Shown: positions 1-6,713 of the stretch, piece after piece
How the letters are laid out: each line of letters starts with the position of its first letter
Position numbering within the stretch: position 1 is the first letter of the stretch
Assembly (NCBI GenBank): GCA_016866575.1
Contig: VGMA01000018.1
Coordinates: 1 to 16,341, forward strand
Reading direction: 5' to 3'
Length of the DNA stretch: 16,341 bases
From: Chlamydiota bacterium
GTDB lineage: Bacteria; Chlamydiota; Chlamydiia; Chlamydiales; VGMA01
Translations under genes and position numbers: made by a program
Notes under the pieces: model-generated
The model's database searches: none
Told to the model about the DNA's origin: nothing
The model's input: only the letters and a program-made list of their open reading frames with translations

Positions 1-41
1 ACAGAGGACATTTCTACTCCATATGTTCGCGACCATTGTAG

Positions 42-70
42 TTGGCAAACGAAAATAAGTAAATGATTAT
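42..70 (+). promoter_or_regulatory. candidate sigma70-type promoter of the BTB/LRR operon
   Basis: TTGGCA at 42-47 matches the -35 consensus at five of six positions. GATTAT at 65-70 matches the -10 at four of six, after a 17-bp spacer. Transcription would begin near 77, just ahead of the AGGA at 79-82. It is the best promoter-like pair in the short leader, but AT-rich DNA produces such matches by chance. Confidence 0.35.
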
Positions 71-86
71 CTTTTTATAGGAAAAT

Positions 87-2246
87 ATGTTACATTTTTT
101 GCTCATTTCACTGGGAAAATTCATGGAAGCTGCAAACCCTATCAATTACTATCAAGAATGCCAAAAAATTTTTTCATCTCCAAAATATCGCAATATCTAT
201 TTTTGGAACCACCACACAATAGAAATCCAAGAACATGAACTAACGGTTGTGCCTAGTTCAAATAGCTCATCTGAGAAAATCAAAGGCATCGTCATAGAAG
301 CTATTTTAACACCCTATGTAGATATTGAAAGAAAGCTTGATCTGTCGAAAAAAGTTGAGCGTATATTTCCTGATTTGAGTGCTAAATCGCTTGAATTTGA
401 GATTAATTACGACTCTATTAGTATCAAATTTCCGATGCAACTATGCGAAAACTCTTCAGTCTTAAAAAAAATCATTCCTGAAATAGGCATTTTAGATACG
501 CAAATGCCTGTTTTGCCCGGAATAGCTCCAGGTGAGATTTTAGGAGAAATCTCATGGTATAAAAACTTTTTTAATTCTACTGATGATCAGAAAATCAAAA
601 CCCTGAATTTGCTTTCATATGAAGAAAAAGTATTTAAAGCAGTAATTATTGAATATTTTTTTGATTCAGCTGCCTTAGATGAGTTTTTGGATCTGCTTTT
701 TGACATAGATCAACGAAATCCTGGAGAGGCATTTAGGTTTTTACAAGAAAAAAGAGAGTTTTTTTCTCCTAAACTGCTAGATTTTTTCTTTGTTTATTTT
801 CTTTTCCATTACATCCAAGCAGGCTCTATTTTTTTGAAAGCTTCTTTACTCCCTATGGCATCTTTAACGGGACTTACCTTTGAGCTTGAAAAAAGACAAA
901 TAGAACTTTGTGATCTTGTTGATTTCATTACTTTGAAAAAACATGAAGAAATAGATCAAGACTCTTTTTCAAGAAAAACCGTCTACACAAGTTTAGCTCT
1001 TGCTGATTGTTTAACAAAAAAAATGTGTGATGATTGGATGCGACGGCTAAAAGTTCGTAGACCTACTTTTGAAGATCTCGCCTTAATTTTAGAGTATCCT
1101 TTATTTTTTTCTTCTAAAAGCGCTAAAGAGCTCTTTATTATGAGTCTTGGCTCTTTTCTTATGTCTAAAATCGATGAAGAGCCCTTGAGTGTGTTGGCAA
1201 GTAAATTGGAGTGCCTTCCTCATTTTACTAAAGCTATGGAGGAGCTTTCCTTATCAGATCTAACGATTTCCTTTATTGTGCAAATGCATTTAACCAATCA
1301 GACCATCGCTTTTATCGATTTAGAAGATTCTTTAGAGAACATAAGAAATATCCCTTGGTTAGTTAAAGAATACTCTAGGCCTATGCAATTAAGAATCTCC
1401 AATTTAGTCTTTAATGATCACCAAATGAAGCTTCTGGAAAGACAGTTTCCTAATGTTAAATATCTGGATATTTCAGGTGCAAAAATAAAAAAAATACCAG
1501 AAATTTGGGCAAAAACTATAGAAACTCTAAATGCAGATGATGCAGAAATAGAAGATGAAATACCTGTTTTTCAAAAAGCAAATCAGCTGTATTTAGACCT
1601 AAGAGTTCAAGGGACGCGAAATGGTTATATTTCCCTTCAAAAAGCATATTCTCGTCGGGTGGGCTTTGATCAATATTCACCGCAAGATCAGCTGAAGCTT
1701 ATCGGATATTTTATTGAGCAGGCGCTATTAAAAAGTAAGGATTATTGGCGTGTACATAATATTGTTTTAGAAGATGGCATCATCAGTGAAGTGAAAGAAG
1801 AAAATGTCCATCTTTCACAAGAAGTAGCCGATTTTTTTGTCTACACCGTATTGTCAAATCAAGAGTTGTCAATCAAAGAGGGCAAAGCTCTTTTGAGTGC
1901 TATTGAGCGTTTTGGATTGAAAATGCAAGATAACTCAATCAGGATAAGTGTCACGATAGAGGGGGTTTTAAGAAAAATTCCCATTTCCTTTTTGCATAGA
2001 TTCACTAAATTTTACCAAGCAGCTAAGGGATTTTCGATAATACTTCCTGAGCACACAACTTTAGTAGATTTTGACGAATTTATTTTCTTGTTATCTGACC
2101 GAACCCAAAAAAATCCAAGAATTCTTAGATTGAAAGATATATCAGAACATAGATTTATGAATGTAATGAACATAGTCCACACTTTTTGCGATGAAGCAAT
2201 CGAACGAGAAATGAACAATTTACGCAGGTTACACATCAATGTTTAA
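87..2246 (+). CDS. large BTB/LRR-like protein with two BTB-like segments, probable host-directed effector
   Basis: A 719-residue soluble protein that appears paralogous to the next gene along most of its length. Residues about 101-205 resemble a degenerate BTB/POZ fold. Residues about 434-505 hold a leucine-rich segment (NVKYLDISGAKIKKIP, then TIETLNADDAEI). A conserved YWR motif lies at 553-555. Residues about 616-715 look like a second BTB/POZ domain (short beta strand, ISFLHRFTKFYQAA, a helix-rich end). BTB proteins in eukaryotes are usually Cullin-3 ubiquitin-ligase adaptors, and expanded BTB/LRR families are known in amoeba-associated Chlamydiae; the effector role here is inferred. Two starts are possible: 87 (AGGA 4 nt upstream) or Met13 at 123 (GGGA 6 nt upstream), and the second would remove a hydrophobic N-terminal stretch. 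It overlaps the next gene by 8 nt. Base composition is clearly AT-richer than the genes to the right. Confidence 0.85.
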   Translation: MLHFLLISLGKFMEAANPINYYQECQKIFSSPKYRNIYFWNHHTIEIQEHELTVVPSSNSSSEKIKGIVIEAILTPYVDIERKLDLSKKVERIFPDLSAKSLEFEINYDSISIKFPMQLCENSSVLKKIIPEIGILDTQMPVLPGIAPGEILGEISWYKNFFNSTDDQKIKTLNLLSYEEKVFKAVIIEYFFDSAALDEFLDLLFDIDQRNPGEAFRFLQEKREFFSPKLLDFFFVYFLFHYIQAGSIFLKASLLPMASLTGLTFELEKRQIELCDLVDFITLKKHEEIDQDSFSRKTVYTSLALADCLTKKMCDDWMRRLKVRRPTFEDLALILEYPLFFSSKSAKELFIMSLGSFLMSKIDEEPLSVLASKLECLPHFTKAMEELSLSDLTISFIVQMHLTNQTIAFIDLEDSLENIRNIPWLVKEYSRPMQLRISNLVFNDHQMKLLERQFPNVKYLDISGAKIKKIPEIWAKTIETLNADDAEIEDEIPVFQKANQLYLDLRVQGTRNGYISLQKAYSRRVGFDQYSPQDQLKLIGYFIEQALLKSKDYWRVHNIVLEDGIISEVKEENVHLSQEVADFFVYTVLSNQELSIKEGKALLSAIERFGLKMQDNSIRISVTIEGVLRKIPISFLHRFTKFYQAAKGFSIILPEHTTLVDFDEFIFLLSDRTQKNPRILRLKDISEHRFMNVMNIVHTFCDEAIEREMNNLRRLHINV

Positions 2247-4101
2247 AGTAAGCAATTCTTTATCTTTTAACTACCAGCTAAAAGACATATTATTAGACGC
2301 AGATAAGCATACAAAATGGTACTGGCAAACCCATGCCATTCAAACTTCTTCTTTCGAAATTTGTGTTCAAAAAGGGAAGTGGGAGTCGTTTGAAGATTTG
2401 ACCAGCTTAGTCAATCAATTGCTCAAAGATCACTCTTTTGCATTAGAAGAGAAGTTAGCTTTACTTAAAGGAGCAAGAACAATACTTAGAGCAAATAACC
2501 GCACAGAAGAAATACGAGACAGTATCAAACTCAAATCTGATAGTGGGACCTTGGAAATTCCTTTAGATTTTTACAAGAGATCAGCCTATTTTTGTAAACT
2601 CATCTCTTCAGGAATGAAAGAACAAGTAAGCTATCGTGAATGCAAGGAAATAGATTTTCCAAAAGAGATCTCTTCAGAGCATCTTTCCTGGCTGCTCAAT
2701 TTTTTTACTTTGGACAAAAATACCCAAATAGAAGCTTTAGCTGCTATCTCTTTAGAGAAATTCGTCGATATCATGATGTGCATAGATTATTTAGTTGATA
2801 ATGAAATGCAAAAAGAGGTGGTAGAGGCTCTTTATTATTCAAAAAGAGACGTTACCGGTTCAGATCTAGATTTTTTGATAGGCAAAATTGAAGATCAAGA
2901 GGTCTTGATCTTTTTCTTTTATCAAATGTTGGCATTTAGCCCCTCGGTTTCTTTTGTTTATCAAGGCTCTTACAGTGAATTTTTAGACTATTTAGGGGTT
3001 GACATGTTGCAATTTGCGCAAGTAATTGAGGAAATAAAGGCTCGCAATACTAGCGTTCAAGGGTATGTAGAAAATACATTAGAGAGCTTCATCAAAATTG
3101 CAGATAAAATATCCAATGACAAAATAAGAAAGGATTTTTGGATCGATGCTTTTAAAGTCGATAGACCAACAATTGCAGATTTAGAAATGGTAGGGTCTAT
3201 TTATGAAAGAACAAGGTCTTTAAGTGCTAAAGAGCTTTTTTTAGAAACCCTAGCTATCTATGTAATGCAATTTCACACAAATGTATCAAAAGGGATAGAT
3301 ATACAAACTATGTGGGAAGAGTTAGGCGAGGTTTGTAGTTTCAAAGAAATCCTTAATATAGGTCCAATCAAAAGAAATCTTTTAGTAACAATTGTCAATA
3401 GACATATTAGAGAGTCCTTAAATGCATATTCACTAATGCATGAGATTATCGCAAATTTAAAAAAAATACCGGGCTTAGCAAAAAACTTTAAGTCGCCTAT
3501 TACACTTGATTTAAGTGGTTTAGAGGTCAGCAATAAAGATCTTCAACTTCTATCTGAAACCTTTTTGAATGTAGACAATCTCAACATCACTTCCACAGAA
3601 ATTAGCACTTTGCCAACTAATTGGCTTCAATCATTAAAAGAGCTAAAAGCAGAAAATGCTTATTCTTTGACAACGATTCCTTTAATGAAAAATATTGAAA
3701 CATTTCATCTCACCGGATCTGGTTTAAGAGGTGAAGAATTAAATAAAATCATGAGACAAGCTTTATTAGCGCAGTGGGGCTTTGGAGAGAAAAGTTATGA
3801 AGAAATGTATGCTATCTGGCAAGAGTTTCTCGAAGCTGCGTATCAAAAGCCTCATTTTTACTGGCGTCACATAGGTGTTTGGGTTTTTGATGGTAAGATT
3901 GAGGAGGTAAAGATGGATGAAAATTACAAAGCTTCTATACTGCCTGATGCGGTATTCAATATTCTAGCGAATGCAAGAAATGTTTCTCATGAAGATAAAC
4001 GGCAATTCATATCGCAGTTTACTGCCGTTTTTGGTCAGCAAATTTCGATTATTCAAATTTCTGAGTCATTGAAGAAATTTTTCTCTCTTCGGTGCATTTA
4101 A
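2239..4101 (+). CDS. BTB/LRR-like protein, paralogue of the preceding gene with a shortened C-terminus
   Basis: A 620-residue protein. Residues about 92-200 form a recognisable BTB/POZ domain (IKLKSDSGTLEIPLDFYKRS, then FCKLISSGMKEQ, then a helical end with IDYLVDNEMQKEVVEALYY). A SAKELF block at 329-334 is shared with the upstream protein. Residues about 421-497 are leucine-rich (ITLDLSGLEVSNKDLQLLSE, VDNLNITSTEISTLP). A YWR block is at 541-543. The protein ends where the upstream paralogue begins its second BTB-like segment, so that domain is absent. No signal peptide or membrane segment is visible. The start overlaps the previous stop (ATGTTTAA) and only a weak CAGG lies ahead, which fits translational coupling. 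By family it may recruit host Cullin-3 ligases with the LRR as the target-binding part; this is inference. Confidence 0.85.
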   Translation: MFKVSNSLSFNYQLKDILLDADKHTKWYWQTHAIQTSSFEICVQKGKWESFEDLTSLVNQLLKDHSFALEEKLALLKGARTILRANNRTEEIRDSIKLKSDSGTLEIPLDFYKRSAYFCKLISSGMKEQVSYRECKEIDFPKEISSEHLSWLLNFFTLDKNTQIEALAAISLEKFVDIMMCIDYLVDNEMQKEVVEALYYSKRDVTGSDLDFLIGKIEDQEVLIFFFYQMLAFSPSVSFVYQGSYSEFLDYLGVDMLQFAQVIEEIKARNTSVQGYVENTLESFIKIADKISNDKIRKDFWIDAFKVDRPTIADLEMVGSIYERTRSLSAKELFLETLAIYVMQFHTNVSKGIDIQTMWEELGEVCSFKEILNIGPIKRNLLVTIVNRHIRESLNAYSLMHEIIANLKKIPGLAKNFKSPITLDLSGLEVSNKDLQLLSETFLNVDNLNITSTEISTLPTNWLQSLKELKAENAYSLTTIPLMKNIETFHLTGSGLRGEELNKIMRQALLAQWGFGEKSYEEMYAIWQEFLEAAYQKPHFYWRHIGVWVFDGKIEEVKMDENYKASILPDAVFNILANARNVSHEDKRQFISQFTAVFGQQISIIQISESLKKFFSLRCI

Positions 4102-4117
4102 ATAAAGAATGACTTGG

Positions 4118-4144
4118 GGGCTAAAGATCGTTTAGCCCTTTTTT
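4118..4144 (+). terminator. intrinsic terminator of the BTB/LRR operon
   Basis: A perfect 8-bp stem, GGGCTAAA (4118-4125) and TTTAGCCC (4131-4138), encloses a 5-nt loop and is followed by TTTTTTCT. It lies 17 nt after the second BTB gene stop. The T-run is only on the plus-strand side, so it serves this operon rather than the convergent dnaB, whose stop codon abuts it. Confidence 0.85.
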
Positions 4145-5587
4145 CTATGGAGAAAAGGCAGCAAAAGCAGAAGAATTGTCTTCTTGCATAGTGCGATTTT
4201 GCGGTATGTAATTGTTGAACTGCGCAATACTTTTGCGGAAGGCAAGCTGTACATCTCCGACACTGCCGTGACGGTTTTTCGCTATGATGATCTCTGCTAA
4301 ACCTGGCTTGTCGTTTGCGTTGTAATATTCTCTACGGAATATGAACATCACGATATCGGCATCTTGCTCAATCGATCCTGATTCACGAAGGTCAGAAAGC
4401 ATAGGTCTATGTCCTGCGCGCTCTTCTACTTTTCGTGAGAGCTGAGAGAGGCACAAAATAGGGATTGAAAGCTCTCTAGCGAGGTTTTTAAGCATACGCG
4501 AGATTTCAGAAATTTCGTTTTGTCGGTTGTCGGAATTGTAAAAGTTTTTAGATCCCGAAAGAAGCTGTAAGTAGTCGACGATCAAAAATCCGATGTCGTA
4601 TACTTCTTTCATTCTTCTAGCCCTTGCTCTAAGATCTGTAATTTTTAGACCCGGCTGATCATCAATTACGATCGTATGTTTTTGCAAACGATTGACCGAT
4701 TCTACAACTCTTTGGTACTCGATTCCATTCAATGAACCAGCTTTGATTTTTTCTGATTCCACTTCACTTGTAGAGCATACAAGGCGGTGCACAAGTTCTT
4801 CAGAGGTCATCTCTAAAGAGAACACGCCTACCGGTGTATTTGCTTTAAGGGCTACGTTTTCTACAATATTAAGAGCAAAAGCTGTTTTACCCATCGACGG
4901 ACGGGCAGCTAGAATGATCAGATTCGATTTGTTAAGTCCTCCCATCATTTTATCAAGATCGATAAAATGGGTTGGAATCCCTGTGACAGCAGCTGTTTCA
5001 GGCCCTTTTTCGTGGAATTGCTCTTGTTTTTCTTGCAGCTCGCGCAAATAAGGGATTTTTGATGGAGCTAGCGCCCCAGATAAAAAATCCTTAATGTGCA
5101 TGCCTGTTCTGGTATTTGCTTGCTGAGAGATGTTGAACAAAATGCTCTGCGCTTCGTCTAGAGCAGATTGAACATCTTGCGGCTCTTCAAGAGCATTTTT
5201 TTCGATTTTGTCGGCAGCGGTGATCATCTTTCGCAAAATCGATTTATTGCGAACTATCTCTATGTACTCTTCGATATAAGCAGACGTGCCTGCGTATTGG
5301 GCAAGAGTGGTTAGATACGCAACGCCGCCCACTTTCTCAAGTTTTTGCTGAGATCTAAGATCTTCTGCGATCAAATGGATATCTGCAGGTTTGTCGGCAA
5401 GATACGCATTTTTAAGGCATTCAAATATCAACTGATGCTCAAGAAAATAGAAATCTTGAGGCTGCAATTGATCAGCGCATGTGTTGAGTGCGTTGACGCT
5501 TGTGATCATACATCCAAGCGTCATCATCTCAGACTCTTTCGAGTGAGGTGCTACTTTTACTTTAAGTTGCTGGTTTTTTTCAGACAT
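4145..5587 (-). CDS. dnaB: replicative DNA helicase DnaB
   Basis: The 480-residue hexameric 5'-3' helicase that unwinds DNA at the replication fork. The N-terminal primase-interacting domain spans about 13-125. The RecA-like domain follows, with Walker A ARPSMGKT at 228-235 (K234, T235), Walker B FLIVDYLQL at 334-342 (D338), the SQLSRKVEER block at 381-390 and SDLRESGSIEQDAD at 398-411. Length and motif order are those of ordinary bacterial DnaB with no intein. The ATG at 5587 sits directly against the last nucleotide of the upstream tRNA gene. The only earlier in-frame codons run into a TAA inside the tRNA, so no upstream start exists. No Shine-Dalgarno is present because the preceding bases are the tRNA acceptor stem. 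It is probably co-transcribed with that tRNA. Confidence 0.97.
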   Translation of the reverse strand: MSEKNQQLKVKVAPHSKESEMMTLGCMITSVNALNTCADQLQPQDFYFLEHQLIFECLKNAYLADKPADIHLIAEDLRSQQKLEKVGGVAYLTTLAQYAGTSAYIEEYIEIVRNKSILRKMITAADKIEKNALEEPQDVQSALDEAQSILFNISQQANTRTGMHIKDFLSGALAPSKIPYLRELQEKQEQFHEKGPETAAVTGIPTHFIDLDKMMGGLNKSNLIILAARPSMGKTAFALNIVENVALKANTPVGVFSLEMTSEELVHRLVCSTSEVESEKIKAGSLNGIEYQRVVESVNRLQKHTIVIDDQPGLKITDLRARARRMKEVYDIGFLIVDYLQLLSGSKNFYNSDNRQNEISEISRMLKNLARELSIPILCLSQLSRKVEERAGHRPMLSDLRESGSIEQDADIVMFIFRREYYNANDKPGLAEIIIAKNRHGSVGDVQLAFRKSIAQFNNYIPQNRTMQEDNSSAFAAFSP

Positions 5588-5678
5588 CGGAAAGAGAGGG
5601 ATTTGAACCCTCGATACCCATTAAGTAGGGTATGCCTCCTTAGCAGGGAGGTGCCTTCGGCCACTCAGCCATCTTTCC
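5588..5678 (-). tRNA. tRNA-Ser(GCU)
   Basis: A 91-nt class II tRNA. The 7-bp acceptor stem GGAAAGA/TCTTTCC is perfect with discriminator G. The anticodon stem CCTCC/GGAGG encloses CTGCTAA with anticodon GCT (plus-strand 5642-5644). A long variable arm with stem ATACCC/GGGTAT is characteristic of serine tRNA, and the T arm is GAGGG-TTCAAAT-CCCTC. It reads AGC and AGU codons. CCA is not encoded: the discriminator is followed at once by the dnaB ATG, so CCA must be added by the nucleotidyltransferase. Confidence 0.97.
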
Positions 5679-5707
5679 ATGTTCAGTAAGTTTAATATTG
5701 CTCTTAA

Positions 5708-5713
5708 ATTATA
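5708..5713 (-). promoter_or_regulatory. -10 element of the tRNA-Ser/dnaB promoter
   Basis: A perfect TATAAT on the minus strand, placing the transcript start near 5701 and giving a pre-tRNA leader of about 23 nt. The -35 is poor: TCAAGA, matching three of six positions, lies 16 bp upstream. It is the only strong -10 between the upstream terminator and the tRNA. Confidence 0.6.
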
Positions 5714-5830
5714 GCAAGTTCTATCGCCATCTTGAGGGGCAAAAATTTTCCTTCTTGCTTTCATGCTTAAAAATACAATCGCATCCAAATGATTTTCATA
5801 AACTTAAGTAATAACACCTTTTTCCCTTCG

Positions 5831-5872
5831 AAAAAGTCTTCTTAGGGAAAAAGGGAGATTAGAAGACTTTTT
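5831..5872 (-). terminator. long inverted repeat, probable terminator of the pepF operon
   Basis: A perfect 12-bp inverted repeat, AAAAAGTCTTCT (5831-5842) and AGAAGACTTTTT (5861-5872), with an 18-nt loop. It begins inside the stop codon of the gene ending at 5871. On either strand the stem closes with five T residues, so it could stop transcription in both directions. A second interleaved inverted repeat (5817-5827 with 5844-5854) shares its loop. Confidence 0.7.
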
Positions 5873-6713
5873 ACTCTAAAAGAGCTGTAAAAGGAAGTGA
5901 TGCCCCGTTGATGGCATTCCAATAGCTTGTATGAAGAGATCCATCAGGATTTTCAACAGTGATAGCATAAATAGGCAGATAGACTTCTTTATAGCTTCGT
6001 ATAGCAAAGTCATACCCAAAAGCTGCTTCAGCAAGATAGCGGATTTGCGTTTTGGTAAAACGTTTTTTTAGACGTTCTGTGTCTTTGCACGATTTAGTCA
6101 CTAGGCGGTCATCGATGATGGTTTCAGGGCGGACATTGATCTTAGGTTTTTGCAAATGGAGCCTGATTTGTGATCCATTTTGAACAACAAGCTTTTTTCT
6201 TCTGCAGCTTTCTATCCAAGGGCTCAGCGTTTCACTTTCTAACTGCATAAGTCTAAAAAGCAATTCTCTATCAACAACGCCCCCTTTTTGGGCGAGTAGA
6301 TTGATGATTTTGAATTCATTTTTGTCGACATTAGCGGTAATACAGTCGCCAAATCCGTGAGTTTTTTCCCACTGCCTTGTATGTGTAACCATCTCGCCGT
6401 CAAGCAGATCCCAAAGAATTACCCCTTCACCTGTATGGGTGTCGTTATGTGAATATTTTACCTCTAAAAGAAGGTAGGGGGAGAACTTAGTTACTGGCTC
6501 TAAATAGCGGTGCTTATCATCTTTTAGAAGCTCTCTTTTATGCGCATCCATGATCTGCTTTGCAGAGAATCTTGCTTCTAAAGTGTGAAAAGGGGTGCCT
6601 GCATTCAAAAACTCAAGTACCTTATTTTTGACTTCAGGGTGTGTTAAGCTTACCCAGTAACTTCCATAGCCAAGTCCAGCTATTGTGATTAGTGAATAGA
6701 GAAAGCGAAACAT
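5871..6713 (-). CDS. membrane-anchored protein of unknown function with a possible winged-helix segment
   Basis: A 280-residue protein I do not recognise. Residues about 4-22 (LYSLITIAGLGYGSYW within them) form one hydrophobic N-terminal segment, best read as a membrane anchor or uncleaved signal. Residues about 131-188 (helix FKIINLLAQKGG, helix VDRELLFRLMQL, then ESCRRKKLVVQNGSQIRLHL) resemble a winged-helix fold. The end, about 243-276, has the pattern of small beta domains with a YLPIYAITVENPDGS strand pair and an AINGASLP turn. Its ATG follows the pepF TAA with no spacer, and AGGAG at 6719-6723 inside the pepF end gives a strong ribosome site 5 nt away, so the two are co-translated. The stop codon forms part of the downstream hairpin. 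Confidence 0.85.
   Translation of the reverse strand: MFRFLYSLITIAGLGYGSYWVSLTHPEVKNKVLEFLNAGTPFHTLEARFSAKQIMDAHKRELLKDDKHRYLEPVTKFSPYLLLEVKYSHNDTHTGEGVILWDLLDGEMVTHTRQWEKTHGFGDCITANVDKNEFKIINLLAQKGGVVDRELLFRLMQLESETLSPWIESCRRKKLVVQNGSQIRLHLQKPKINVRPETIIDDRLVTKSCKDTERLKKRFTKTQIRYLAEAAFGYDFAIRSYKEVYLPIYAITVENPDGSLHTSYWNAINGASLPFTALLE

Noticed and set aside
1..66. Open frame to a TGA at 64-66, possible tail of an upstream gene
   Set aside because: Only 21 codons are visible and they resemble neither BTB protein's end. A partial gene cannot be told from a chance frame.
5345..5689. Plus-strand frame across the dnaB start and the tRNA
   Set aside because: It is antisense to dnaB and reads through a well-folded tRNA gene. 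No family features.
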